Origin: Chloroflexota bacterium
GTDB taxonomy: Bacteria; Chloroflexota; Dehalococcoidia; SZUA-161; SpSt-899
Direction of reading: 5' to 3'
Assembly: GCA_013203045.1 (NCBI GenBank)
Contig: JABMQN010000016.1
Coordinates: 1-49,870, forward strand
DNA length: 49,870 nt
Positions 27,510 through 38,400 of this stretch are shown here, piece by piece. The position numbers were made by a program, and so were the translations under genes. Each line of letters begins with the position of its first letter. Position 1 is the stretch's first letter. Under the pieces are notes generated by a model, which saw only the letters and a list, made by a program, of their open reading frames with translations, ran no database searches and had not been told where the DNA came from.

Positions 27510-29431
27510 TTCTTCTCCATTGGCGGCATAGCTTCCGGAAGTTCACTCAAAGGCGAAATCCTGGTTATGGCGTTGTATTGTGGAGGGCAGGCCTCTACAC
27601 AGGTATTGCACTTAACGCACTTATCCTGATCAATGACTTTTATTCCTGTTTTCCCCTGATAAATGGCTTCAACCGTGCAAGTACCAACACAAGCATCACA
27701 AGATCGCTGGCATTTCTCAGGGAGAATATAGTACGCCATCAGGTTGTAACACCTGCGGGCCGGACAGTGCTTGTCATGAATATGTGCTTCGTATTCATCA
27801 CGGAAGTACCGAAGGGTTGTCAGTACGGGATTGGGCGCTGTTTTTCCCAGATTGCAGAGTGACCCTGCCTTGATATCATGTGCTAGCTGTTCAAGTGTAA
27901 CGAGGTCTTCGAGTTTGGCCTCACCTTTGGTAATATCGTCGAGCATGTTAAGCATCTGCTTCGTTCCGAGTCTGCACACAGTGCACTTTCCACAGGACTC
28001 ATTCTGGGTAAATTCAAGGAAGTACCGGGCTACATCGACCATGCAATCATCTTCATTCAGGATAACCATGCCACCTGAACCCATCATGGCCCCAGCATCT
28101 CTAAGAGAGTCGAAATCGATAGGAAGATCGAGAGCTGATTCCGGAAGGCATCCTCCGGAAGGTCCACCGATCTGTACAGCTTTGAACTGTCTGCCTTCAG
28201 GAATACCGCCACCGATCTCGAAGATGACATCACGCAATGTTGTACCCATTGGAACTTCCGTCAAACCAGTGTTTGTTATCTTGCCGGCAAGGGCGAATAC
28301 GGTGGTGCCTTTTGTCGCATTAAGCCCAATTCCCGAAAACCAGTCTGCCCCACGATCAATTATACGAGGTACTGAAGCCAGAGTCTTTACATTGTTGATG
28401 ATGGTTGGTTTGCCGTGCAGCCCGTTGACTGCCGGAAACGGAGGGCGATGATGAGGCATGCCCGCCCTGCCTTCAATTGAAGCGATGAGTGCGGTCTCTT
28501 CGCCGCAAACAAATGCCCCTGAACCTTGAAAAACAGAGATGTCAAAGCTGAAATTGCTACCCACAATATTATCGCCAAGCAGGTTTGACTGCCGGGCTTG
28601 TTCAATTGCTTTGGTTACGCGTTGCACCGCCAGAGGATACTCGGCTCGAATGTAGACATATCCTTCTTGGGTACCTGCGGCATATGCAGCGATGACGATT
28701 CCTTCGATGAGCGAATGCGGATCGCTTTCAAGTATGGCTCGATCCATGAAGGCCCCGGGATCCCCCTCATCGGCATTACATATTATATATTTGTAATCGC
28801 TTTCTGAATCACGGCATATTTGCCATTTTGCCCCAGTCGAAAAACCTGCCCCACCCCTTCCCCGGAGGCCGGATTTCTTGATTTCTTCAACAACGTTCTC
28901 AGGTTGCATCTGCAATGATTTGGCCAGAGCCCCGTATCCGCCTGTTGCAATGTAATGATCAATATTATCGGGATCGATCCGACCGCAGTTCTCCAAAATA
29001 ATGTAGTGTTCATATGTAGAACGAGGAAGGTCATTCATCGAAGGGAGAAGTTCATTGGTTTCCATGGCTCCGAGTAGGAATTCAAGAGAAGGATCTTCCC
29101 CGAAGACATAGTCACGTACCAATAATTGAGCGATTTCCGGAGTTACGTAGCCATATAAGAGAGGCGGATATTCCCCGCCGGGTTTGGCGATTATAACCAG
29201 AGGTTCTGCATAGCAATGTCCTATGCAACCAACCTCCAACACGGGAATATCCTGATGATCATCTCCCAGAGTTTTCCGAATAGATTCCAATACATCAAGG
29301 GCACCGGCGGCCCTGCCGCAAGTTGCAGTTCCTACCATAATGACTGGTTTATCTCCCTGTATCAGATCAGTCCAACGAGACTGGGAGGTCTCTTTGAGTT
29401 GCTGATATGCAGAAGCTATTTCGGAACTCAC
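27506..29431 (-). CDS. NuoF/HydB-like NADH-binding flavoprotein with N-terminal thioredoxin-like 2Fe-2S domain and C-terminal 2x4Fe-4S
   Basis: SGLRGRGGAGFSTGAKWQ; CNADEGDPGAFMDRAILE; GAFVCGEETALIASIEG; ESCGKCTVCRLGTKQML; C-terminal CQRSCDACVGTC / CVKCNTCVEACPP. Confidence 0.93.
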   Translation of the reverse strand: MSSEIASAYQQLKETSQSRWTDLIQGDKPVIMVGTATCGRAAGALDVLESIRKTLGDDHQDIPVLEVGCIGHCYAEPLVIIAKPGGEYPPLLYGYVTPEIAQLLVRDYVFGEDPSLEFLLGAMETNELLPSMNDLPRSTYEHYIILENCGRIDPDNIDHYIATGGYGALAKSLQMQPENVVEEIKKSGLRGRGGAGFSTGAKWQICRDSESDYKYIICNADEGDPGAFMDRAILESDPHSLIEGIVIAAYAAGTQEGYVYIRAEYPLAVQRVTKAIEQARQSNLLGDNIVGSNFSFDISVFQGSGAFVCGEETALIASIEGRAGMPHHRPPFPAVNGLHGKPTIINNVKTLASVPRIIDRGADWFSGIGLNATKGTTVFALAGKITNTGLTEVPMGTTLRDVIFEIGGGIPEGRQFKAVQIGGPSGGCLPESALDLPIDFDSLRDAGAMMGSGGMVILNEDDCMVDVARYFLEFTQNESCGKCTVCRLGTKQMLNMLDDITKGEAKLEDLVTLEQLAHDIKAGSLCNLGKTAPNPVLTTLRYFRDEYEAHIHDKHCPARRCYNLMAYYILPEKCQRSCDACVGTCTVEAIYQGKTGIKVIDQDKCVKCNTCVEACPPQYNAITRISPLSELPEAMPPMEKK

Positions 29432-29952
29432 GAACTCTGAGACTCCTTTTTTCGTTCAATCTGGTACCCAAGAAGAATACCATCTACTCTGGTGGGACTT
29501 ATCTTGCCCTGAACTTCCTCATCGATCACTGTCACCGGGGCCATAGCGCAGCATCCAACACAGGCAACGGTATCAAGATCGAATTCGCGGTCAGGTGTTG
29601 TTTGCCGTTTATCGATACCCAAACGACGTTTCCATGCATCCATGATGACGGTACCACCACCGACATGACAGGCAGTACCCATGCATACTCGAATCGAGTG
29701 TTTGCCCGGTGGATTCAGTCGAAATTGATTGTAGAACGTTACAACGCTGTAGACGTCAATATCTGGTATATCCAAGAATTCAGCTATTCCCAGCATGGCT
29801 TCGTGAGGGAGATATCCAATCCTGTTCTGGGCTTCTTGTAGAATGGGGATGAGATTAGACCTTTCTTTGGAGAATGTGGAGTTGATATTGCTAAGGAATA
29901 GGGACACTTTCCCCATTTCCTCTTTGGTGATTTCCGGTGGGAAGTCAGTCAA
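29428..29952 (-). CDS. NuoE/HydC-like 2Fe-2S subunit
   Basis: LIPILQEAQNRIGYLPHEAMLGIAEFLDIP..VYSVVTFYNQFRLNPPGKHSIRVCMGTACHVGGG...CVGCCAMAPVTVI. Confidence 0.92.
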   Translation of the reverse strand: MTDFPPEITKEEMGKVSLFLSNINSTFSKERSNLIPILQEAQNRIGYLPHEAMLGIAEFLDIPDIDVYSVVTFYNQFRLNPPGKHSIRVCMGTACHVGGGTVIMDAWKRRLGIDKRQTTPDREFDLDTVACVGCCAMAPVTVIDEEVQGKISPTRVDGILLGYQIERKKESQSS

Positions 29953-29984
29953 ATCTTCGACCTCTGTGATGCTCTATGCAAACT

Positions 29985-30012
29985 ATAGGGGCAGGTTCCA
30001 ACCTGCCCCTAT
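29985..30012. terminator. Palindrome between NuoE-like gene and response regulator
   Basis: ATAGGGGCAGGTT-CC-AACCTGCCCCTAT. Confidence 0.5.
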
Positions 30013-30053
30013 TATGGTCCTTTCGATAAAAGTTACAAGAGAATTGAAGAGTA

Positions 30054-30437
30054 TTACAGCAGTTCCTCAACGCGTTTAAGCAATTCATCCGGTTTAACCG
30101 GTTTCTCGATATAGTCCTCGGCTTCAAGCGTCATGCCCTTGGAGGCCGGAATATTTGTTTCGCCTTTGCGCTCCGCATAACTGGTTAGCATTATGATTGG
30201 AATTTCGCTGAGCTGAGGATCTTTCTTTAGCTGCTCTGCAGCAGTGAAACCATCTTTTACGGGCATTATGACGTCAAGGATTATCAAATCCGGGTTCTCT
30301 TCTCTGGCTTTTCGAATTCCTTCCTCACCTTCAGTAGCCGTTATAACCTCATACTTGGTTCGGAGGACGATCGATGTAGCTTCAACGAGATCGGGATCGT
30401 CATCCACTAGTAGTATCTTGGCTTGTTTGTCTGTCAT
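30054..30437 (-). CDS. Single-domain response regulator (receiver only)
   Basis: KILLVDDDPDLVEA...DLIILDVIMPVKDGFTA...IIMLTSYAE...YIEKPVKPDELL. Confidence 0.93.
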   Translation of the reverse strand: MTDKQAKILLVDDDPDLVEATSIVLRTKYEVITATEGEEGIRKAREENPDLIILDVIMPVKDGFTAAEQLKKDPQLSEIPIIMLTSYAERKGETNIPASKGMTLEAEDYIEKPVKPDELLKRVEELL

Positions 30438-30490
30438 TTGATCACTCCTTATTACAAATGGTGAGCTAAACTATTTCAACGCCTCACTTA

Positions 30491-30883
30491 TTAACTGAGA
30501 AGTTTTCCGACCCTTTCAAGCATTGCTGCAGGTGAAAATGGCTTCTCTATATAATCATCCACCGCCAATTTAGTTCCCGTTTCCTGTTCAAACTGAGTGC
30601 GGCTGGACTCTTCTCTCACTGACGTCAGGATGAGTATTCTGATGTCATTCAACTCAGGTTTATTGGGATCCTTAAGTTGTTTGTATACAGAGAATCCTCC
30701 CATCCCTGGCATAATTAAATCCAGGATTACCAAATCAGGCTTATCCTGTTTGATCAAATCAAGACCTTCTTTACCATATCGAGCGGTAGTGACTTGATAT
30801 TCCTGTGAGTCAAGAACTATATACAGTGCCTCACGTATATCCGGATCATCATCGATGATTAGCACCTTGTTTTTTTGGGACAA
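30491..30883 (-). CDS. Single-domain response regulator (receiver only)
   Basis: KVLIIDDDPDIREALYIVL...DLVILDLIMPGMGGFSVYKQL...ILTSVREESS...DYIEKPFSPAAMLERV. Confidence 0.93.
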   Translation of the reverse strand: MSQKNKVLIIDDDPDIREALYIVLDSQEYQVTTARYGKEGLDLIKQDKPDLVILDLIMPGMGGFSVYKQLKDPNKPELNDIRILILTSVREESSRTQFEQETGTKLAVDDYIEKPFSPAAMLERVGKLLS

Positions 30884-30977
30884 ATATTCTCCTCCGATAG
30901 CCCCAACGGCTATTATTATACTAATAGTTGAAGCCGCAAGTCCAGTCGTTCTTGGTAATCGTTATATCAGGATTTAG

Positions 30978-32258
30978 TTATTGGGTTTCAGCGGGTAATG
31001 AAAATGTGAATTTGCATCCGCAGAGTGTTTCGGGGCAAGGGCTTTTCGCTTCTATTTGGCCTCCGTGGGCTTCAATGATTCTCTTAACAATCGGCAAGCC
31101 CAATCCTGATCCGGGAGCTTCTACATTCGTAGCGCGATAGAAGTCCTCAAAAATGTGAGGAAGATCTTCTGCTGGAATACCAATCCCATCATCTTGCACT
31201 TCACCGATGATTTCGCCATTCTTTGATAGTAGTTGCAGATTCACAGTTCCACCCTCGGCAGTAAACTTTATAGCATTACTTAGCAGGTTAGTTAGTGCCT
31301 GCTGCAATCGAAGAGAGGAACCATGAATAGGAGGAAGATCAGGTGGAATATCAACTATAAGTTGTATCTCTTTTTGTTCTGCCAGACGATCTATGTCTTC
31401 CAGCAACTCATCGGTGATCTCATTCAGCGATACTTGCTCCATTTCGTTGACAATTTGCCCGGTTTCAATACGTGAGATATCCAAGAGGTCACTGATGAAT
31501 TCCAGTAGCCCATCTAACCTGGCACTGCTTTTTTCGATCATTGACTGGTGTTTTTCGTTGAGTTCGCCAGTATATCCCCCCAGCATCACACCGAAATAAG
31601 TTTGTATGGCAGCAATGGGAGCTTTCAGATCATGGGCTACCATGGAGATAAAAGCGAGAAGTTTATCTTTTGCCTCTTCTACCTTTGCCAGGTCCTCCTG
31701 GCTTTGTTCAAGTTGTGCCATTTTCTCCTGCAGGCGCTTCTCGTAGTATTGTTCTTGTGACTCGTATTCGCGTGCCTTTCTTAGGGAAATTGCTCCCAAG
31801 GCGGCAACGAGGTTCAAGAATTCAATATCGTCGGTAGTAAAATCACGCGGTTCGCTGGTATATACTCGTAAAATACCAATGACTTCTTCGCGGAGGACCA
31901 TGGGCATCGAGAGGATTGAAGCTATTCCTTCTTCTTTTGCCTGGGCTTTGTACTGAATTCGAGGATCTGTGGTTGCGTCGAAGACGATTATCGGATTGCC
32001 CTTAAGCGCCTCATCGGTTATGGGGTCGATCGTTACCGAACCTTTTCGGATATATGAATTGCTTAGTCCGTATGCTACGGTGTGTACTAGCCGTTTGCGA
32101 TCTTGTGAAAGCAACATCAGGGAGCAACCTTTTATACCAATTACTTTAGCTGTACTTCGTACAATTCCATTGAGCACATCTTTGGTTGATGTGCTGGAGT
32201 CCACTTCCGTGGCAATCTGATACAGCGCTTTGTAGTAATCTAGAGGTTTGCTTCTCAT
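30978..32258 (-). CDS. Cytoplasmic GAF-domain sensor histidine kinase
   Basis: GAF region; HisKA MVAHDLKAPIAAIQTY; N-box LLSNAIKFTAEGG; G-box DDGIGIPAEDLPHIFEDFYRA, GSGLGLPIVKRIIEAHGG; no obvious TM segments. Confidence 0.92.
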   Translation of the reverse strand: MRSKPLDYYKALYQIATEVDSSTSTKDVLNGIVRSTAKVIGIKGCSLMLLSQDRKRLVHTVAYGLSNSYIRKGSVTIDPITDEALKGNPIIVFDATTDPRIQYKAQAKEEGIASILSMPMVLREEVIGILRVYTSEPRDFTTDDIEFLNLVAALGAISLRKAREYESQEQYYEKRLQEKMAQLEQSQEDLAKVEEAKDKLLAFISMVAHDLKAPIAAIQTYFGVMLGGYTGELNEKHQSMIEKSSARLDGLLEFISDLLDISRIETGQIVNEMEQVSLNEITDELLEDIDRLAEQKEIQLIVDIPPDLPPIHGSSLRLQQALTNLLSNAIKFTAEGGTVNLQLLSKNGEIIGEVQDDGIGIPAEDLPHIFEDFYRATNVEAPGSGLGLPIVKRIIEAHGGQIEAKSPCPETLCGCKFTFSLPAETQ

Positions 32259-32472
32259 TGATACTACCCTGATATTGGCACAATTATGACAATCCATCTT
32301 TTGGAAGTCAAGTATTGTGAGATTTATCTACAAACGAATACCTATTGGTTTGTGGATTTTATAATGTTGACAAGTCCTGTGGTTTGGTGTAACCTAGTCA
32401 CTAATTACTCAGGGCGATGCAAGAATAAGAATCCGTTTTGTCCACATAATCCTCGGCAAAGGAGATTCACAG

Positions 32473-34872
32473 TTGCAGGCTGTCACTATTACTCTAAATG
32501 GGGTTGAAGTAAGCGGCCATCCTGGAATGACCATCCTTGACCTGGCCCGTGAATCAGGCACTCACATTCCAACTCTATGCCATGATCCTCATCTTAAACC
32601 ATACGGTGCTTGCCGTATATGCATCGTAGAGGACGAACGTAACGGTGCTCTTTTAGCATCCTGTGTTGCTCCTATAGCACCGGGGATGGTGATTAATACC
32701 AAATCAGAAAAGGTTCTGGAGAGCCGTAAAACAATTGTTAAACTAATGCTCGCCAGTCATCCTGATACGTGCATGGTATGCGATAAAGGCAACCGTTGCC
32801 AGTTGCGTCAAATAGCTACTGATCTTGGGATTGGACTAATTGACTTGCAGAGAATTCCACACCCTGCAGTGATTCAGGAATTGAACCCGTTTATAGAGCG
32901 TGACCTCAGTAAATGTATCATGTGTGCCAAGTGTATCCGGGCGGATCAGGAATTAGTGGTTCAAGGTGCTATCGATTTCATAGATCGAGGCTTTGCCTCT
33001 CATCCGGCGACATTGGGAGATTTGCCACTTGAAAAATCTGTTTGTATGTTCTGCGGTACGTGTGTTTCCATTTGCCCCACTGGTGCCCTTTCTGAAACGA
33101 AAAGGGTTTTGAGCGGAACTGCGACAAAGGTAGTATCCACGGTTTGCTCTTTCTGTGGATGCGGGTGCAATATTAATCTTGAGGTTAGTGGCGATCGCAT
33201 AGTAAGAGCGCGACCGAAGGAAGAAAACTCACCTAATGGTATTACACTTTGTGCCAGAGGTACCTTTGGGTTTGATTATGTGCATAGTTCAGAAAGACTT
33301 ACTCAGCCTCTGATAAAGGTAGATGGTGAGTTTCAACCAGTTTCCTGGGAAGAGGCAATCAGCGCAGTTGCTCAGGGGTTTGACCAGACAAAAGGTGCCA
33401 ATGGAGCGGATAGTCTAGCGGTTTACGGATCATCGAAGTGTACGAATGAAGAAAACTATGTTTTGCAGAAGTTTGCTCGTGGTGTATTGGGCACGAATAA
33501 CATAGACAACGGTGGCAGCCTTTATGATTTTGCAACAAGAACGGGACTCGAGGGGTGTTTGCGTTTTCCGACCAGTACCAATCCGATTGACGATATTGAA
33601 CAATCGCAAGTAATCATGCTCATCGGGGCTGATCCTGTGATATCGAACCCGATTGTTGGGTACGCTATTAAACGGGCTGCAAAATACAACAACACAAAAC
33701 TGATCCTTATCAATCCCGCAGAAACCGATCTTGGTCTGTTTACGAACTTATGGTTACGTCCAGGCATAGACACTGACGATGTTCTAATCAACGGAATAAT
33801 AAAGGCAGTTTTTGATCAGGACCTGACCAACAAGGAATTTGCTACTGAGAAAACAGAGAACTTCGATACCATTTCGAAATCAATAGAGAAATATACACCG
33901 GAGCATGTTCGGGAAATTACCGATATCCCTGCCGAGGAAACTCTAAACGCGGCTCGGCTTTTCGCCGAAGCAAATAGTGCTACGATCATCGTTGGAACGG
34001 GAATAACACAAAGTCCTGTCGGCTCCAGAAGCATTCGTGCTCTGGCTAATCTGAGTTTGGTAACCGGAAACATTGGGAAGGGTGGCGGAGGGCTTTTATT
34101 GTTGCGAAGAGAAAACAATGCCCAGGGCGCAACTGATATGGGGTGTGTTCCCGATTTGTTGCCCGGTTACCAGAAAGTTCAAGGGAATTCCGGATTATCA
34201 GTCATTGAAATGATCGAGCAGGCGAAGTCGGGAAAAATTAAGGCAATGTACATTGTAGGGGAGAACCCCGTTGCGAATTTCCCAGATGAATCGAAGATAA
34301 CAGAAGCTCTTTCGTCCTTGGATTTTCTGGTTGTACAAGACCTATTCTTTACAGAGACGGCAAAACTGGCAAACATTGTTTTACCAGCAGCAAGTTTTGC
34401 AGAGAAGGATGGTACTTTCACCAATTTCGAACGCAGAGTTCAGCGCGTCAGGCAAGCTGTTGATCCGATAGGAGGTAGCTTACCGGATTGGCAGATTATA
34501 CAGAAAATAGCAGATGAGATGGGATCTGATATGAAATACGCCTCAGCAGAAGAGATCATGGCAGAGATAGGTGAAACGGTTCACATATATCGTGGAATTA
34601 ATTATGAAGAAATTGAATCCGGGGGAGTGTATTGGCCCAAGTCGGAAACTGATAGAGCCGGTACCAGACGCTTTTATGAAGATAGATTTCCTCGCGGGTA
34701 CGGAAGGCTTTCGGCAGAGGAATCTCAAATTTCAGCAGAAAGGGCTGAGAGTCAACTAACGATAAAACATCCATCAGGCAAAACACTCTATAGGTTCGGG
34801 AATGGAACTCGGAGTTCAAAATCGGCAAGGCTGGGTGCTATGACTCCGGAGACCTCTGAGGTTACAACTTAA
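32473..34872 (+). CDS. FdhA/NuoG-like molybdopterin oxidoreductase-family protein with N-terminal Fe-S domains; no Sec/Cys at the expected Mo-ligand position
   Basis: 2Fe-2S CHDPHLKPYGACRICIVE; SHPDTCMVCDKGNRCQLR; CIMCAKCIRAD; CMFCGTCVSICPTGAL; CSFCGCGCN; ENNAQGATDMGCVPDLLPGYQ; TTG start. Confidence 0.9.
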   Translation: MQAVTITLNGVEVSGHPGMTILDLARESGTHIPTLCHDPHLKPYGACRICIVEDERNGALLASCVAPIAPGMVINTKSEKVLESRKTIVKLMLASHPDTCMVCDKGNRCQLRQIATDLGIGLIDLQRIPHPAVIQELNPFIERDLSKCIMCAKCIRADQELVVQGAIDFIDRGFASHPATLGDLPLEKSVCMFCGTCVSICPTGALSETKRVLSGTATKVVSTVCSFCGCGCNINLEVSGDRIVRARPKEENSPNGITLCARGTFGFDYVHSSERLTQPLIKVDGEFQPVSWEEAISAVAQGFDQTKGANGADSLAVYGSSKCTNEENYVLQKFARGVLGTNNIDNGGSLYDFATRTGLEGCLRFPTSTNPIDDIEQSQVIMLIGADPVISNPIVGYAIKRAAKYNNTKLILINPAETDLGLFTNLWLRPGIDTDDVLINGIIKAVFDQDLTNKEFATEKTENFDTISKSIEKYTPEHVREITDIPAEETLNAARLFAEANSATIIVGTGITQSPVGSRSIRALANLSLVTGNIGKGGGGLLLLRRENNAQGATDMGCVPDLLPGYQKVQGNSGLSVIEMIEQAKSGKIKAMYIVGENPVANFPDESKITEALSSLDFLVVQDLFFTETAKLANIVLPAASFAEKDGTFTNFERRVQRVRQAVDPIGGSLPDWQIIQKIADEMGSDMKYASAEEIMAEIGETVHIYRGINYEEIESGGVYWPKSETDRAGTRRFYEDRFPRGYGRLSAEESQISAERAESQLTIKHPSGKTLYRFGNGTRSSKSARLGAMTPETSEVTT

Positions 34873-34924
34873 CAAAATATTGCGAGAGAAACGGTAGTTG
34901 AACACTGAAGACGGGGTTTCGATT

Positions 34925-35410
34925 ATGAGCAATAACATAAATCCACCAGAAGTTGATCTGACTGTACTTGATGAGATAATTGAAAAATATAAAGGACAGC
35001 GTTGGTCACTTATCCCATTGTTGCAAGAAGTCCAGGAGAAGTTAGGATATATTCCACCTGAGGCGATTAAACAGATAGCAGATGGATTGGATATCTTTCC
35101 CAGCCAGGTTCAGGGCGTGATCAGCTTCTATACCGGTCTCTATACAACTCCACGAGGGAAAAATATAGTCAAAGTATGCAGAGGTACAGCCTGTCATGTG
35201 CGTGGCGGGAAAACGATATTGAAACTGGTTAAGCAGAACCTTGACCTTGAAGAAGGCGAAACATCACCGGATTTCGAATACACATTGGAAACTGTCGCCT
35301 GTATTGGTGTTTGTGCAATTGCACCCAATATGGTGATTAACAATGATAACTACGGTCAACTGAATCCAAAGAAAGTGACGCAGATATTTAGCTCTAGAGA
35401 TCAGAAATAG
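34925..35410 (+). CDS. NuoE-like 2Fe-2S subunit (second copy)
   Basis: LIPLLQEVQEKLGYIPPEAIKQIADGLDIFPSQVQGVISFYTGLYTTPRGKNIVKVCRGTACHVRGG...CIGVCAIAPNMVI; ATG 34925 preferred over 34898. Confidence 0.92.
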   Translation: MSNNINPPEVDLTVLDEIIEKYKGQRWSLIPLLQEVQEKLGYIPPEAIKQIADGLDIFPSQVQGVISFYTGLYTTPRGKNIVKVCRGTACHVRGGKTILKLVKQNLDLEEGETSPDFEYTLETVACIGVCAIAPNMVINNDNYGQLNPKKVTQIFSSRDQK

Positions 35411-35420
35411 AGGTTAATTT

Positions 35421-38400
35421 ATGAGCAAACCTCAATATACCGTTCTCGTTTGTAGAGGCACCGGGTGCGTTTCCGGAGGCGGAGATGCAGCTTACGAAGC
35501 TCTGAAAGCTGAAGTTGAGCGGCAGGGCGTTAAAAATGCCGTTATTGATTTTACCGGTTGTCATGGCTTCTGCCAGCAGGGTCCCAATGTAGTTATTGAG
35601 CCGGATGGCATTTTCTATACCATGGTTCAGCCAGAAGATGCCGAAGAAATCGTTGCTTCGCATTTCAAGGAAGGTAAGCCGGTCGAAAGGCTCTTCTACA
35701 TTGATCCGGTAAGTGGTAAGCCTGTTCCCCTTTACTCCCAAATCAATTTCTATGCCAAGCAGCAGCGGGTGGTTCTACGCAATTGCGGACGTATAAATCC
35801 GGAAAAAATCGAAGATTATGTGGAATGTGGTGGCTATCGGGCACTCAGAAAAGTACTGGCAACGATGACCCCGGAAGATGTGATCGCCGAGATAAAGACA
35901 TCTGGTTTGAGAGGACGTGGTGGTGCCGGGGCACCCACGGCTATGAAATGGCAGTTTTGTCACGATGCGCCGGGACCCACGAAATATGTTATCTGCAACG
36001 CTGATGAAGGCGATCCGGGTGCGTTTATGGATAGGTCCATTTTGGAGGCCGATCCCCACGCGATGCTGGAGGGGCTAACAATCTGTGGTTTTGCCACAGG
36101 AGCTAGTACTGGATATGTCTACGTTCGAGAAGAATATCCACTGGCAGTGAGCCGGGTGAAAATCGCACTGGACCAAAGCAGAAATAAGGGATTCTTGGGG
36201 AAAGATATCCTGGGCTCAGGATTTGATTTCGATATCATTATTATGGAAGGTGCAGGGGCCTTCGTATGTGGTGAGGAAACGGCATTAATGGCATCAATCG
36301 AGGGCAGGCGCGGCATGCCTCGACCGCGGCCTCCTTTCCCGGCCACTTCCGGTCTGGATGGAAAACCTTCCAATATCAACAATGTTAAGACTCTATGCGC
36401 TATCGCGGCGATTATTGATAATGGAGCGGAGTGGTTTGCAGGTATTGGCACCGAAAAAAGCACCGGTACGGCTGTCTTTGCTATAACCGGTAAAATAGCA
36501 AATAGTGGGCTTGTTGAGGTCCCGATGGGCACTCCGCTGAGGGATATCATTTTCGATATAGGGGGTGGTATTCCCCGCGAAAAGGAGTTCAAAGCCGTTC
36601 AAACGGGTGGGCCTTCCGGAGGTTGCATCCCGGCCCGTTTTCTGGATAGACCGGTGGACTATGATTCCCTGGCACAATTGGGTTCGATTATGGGTTCTGG
36701 CGGAATGGTGGTTCTCGACGAGAACACTTGCATGGTCGAAATCGCGCGCTATTTCCTGAGTTTCACTCAAGATGAGTCGTGTGGCAAATGTACGCCCTGC
36801 AGGCTGGGCACCCGTCAGATGCTGGAAATCCTCACCCGAATAACTCAGGGCAAAGGAGAAGAAGCTGATCTTGATAAACTACTCGACATTGCAAAAGTAG
36901 TGAAAACCTGTTCTTTATGTGGACTGGGGCAGACGTGTCCCAATCCTATTTTAACTACCATAAATTACTTCAAAGATGAATATGAGGCTCACATAAAGGA
37001 GCACAAGTGTCCGGCTGCTGTCTGTGATGCCCTGATGATCTCACCATGTCAGCATACTTGTCCGGTGGGAATCAATATTCCCAAGTATGTTGCAGCTATC
37101 GCTGAAGGGGATTATCAAAAATCAATTGATGTGATTCGTGAGAGGAATCCCTTCCCCTCAATTTGCGGTCGTATCTGCCATCATCCGTGTGAAGTCCGGT
37201 GCCGTCGTGGTGAATTGGATGAGTCGGTTGCTATTCGTTCATTAAAACGTTTTGCTGCTGATTGGTATTTTAAAAATGCTACTACAGATCCGGAACCGTT
37301 TCCTCGAACTCAGAAGGAAAAAGTGGCCATCGTTGGTGGCGGTCCTACCGGTCTTGCTTGCAGTTATTTCTTGGCCTCGATGGGATACGAGGCAACTGTT
37401 TTTGAAGCGCTTCCGCTCGGTGGTGGAATGCTTTCCGTTGCTATCCCGGCTTTTCGTCTTCCTGCAGAGGTTATACAGAAGGACATTGATTATATCGCTA
37501 AGAAAGGCGTAGAAATAAGGTACAATACACCGATAAATACAAATTACACTATTGATCATCTCAAAAACGAAGGATATAATGCTGTGTTCATTGCAGCCGG
37601 CGCTCAAAGGAGCCAGCGCGTAGGTATCCCCGGTGAAGTTGAAGGGATTGAAGGACTCTATTATGGGCTTCAGTTTTTAAGGGATGCCAAGATTGGTCGA
37701 CCTATAAAGGTCGGGAAGAAGGTCGCAGTTATAGGAGGCGGGAATGTAGCTCTGGATACTGCCCGAAGCGCGCTTCGTATGGGTGCCGAAGATGTAAATC
37801 TCTACTATCGCCGATCACGAAATGAGATGCCGGTGACCGAGGTGGAATACGACGAGGCCATAGCTGAGGGAATCAAGATGCATTTTCTGACCAGTCCAAC
37901 CCGCATCGTTAACGAGGGATGGCAGGTGTCTGGGTTGCAGTGTATTAAAATGGAACTTGGCGAACCGGATGACAGTGGTCGGCGGCGTCCAGTACCGATT
38001 GAAGGTTCAGATTCATTCATCGAAGCGGATACAGTGGTTGCCGCCGTTGGCCAGGCAGCTGACATGTCCTTCCTTCCGGCTGATAGTGCATTGGAGCGTA
38101 CTCGGTGGGAAACGTTGAGTGTTGATAGTAATACCCTGGCGACCAATATCCCCGGAGTCTTTGGCGGTGGCGATTTCGTAACAGGTCCGGGTATGGTTAT
38201 CGAAGCTATCGCTGCCGGACGCAGGGGAGCGATGGCAATTGAAAAATATTTCACAAAAGATGATACTCCGGTACGAATGTATGATCTAAGGAGTGAGATT
38301 TTCCGTGAAGCAGTGCCGGAAGAAGAAGCGGTAGAGGAGTGGAAGGCAGAGCCTCGAAGTGAAATGCCGATCCTTTCGCCGGAAGAACGAAGGACAAGTT

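Noticed and set aside
27831-28451. 206-aa antisense ORF opposite the NuoF-like gene
   Set aside because: Antisense to a strongly supported coding region; no family recognised.
26565-29952. Module as an FeFe-hydrogenase (HydABC)
   Set aside because: No H-cluster domain follows the N-terminal Fe-S region of the 26565-27230 protein.
32473-34872. FdhA-like gene as a selenoprotein formate dehydrogenase
   Set aside because: No in-frame TGA at the active-site position; codon is TAT (Tyr), so Sec decoding is not supported.
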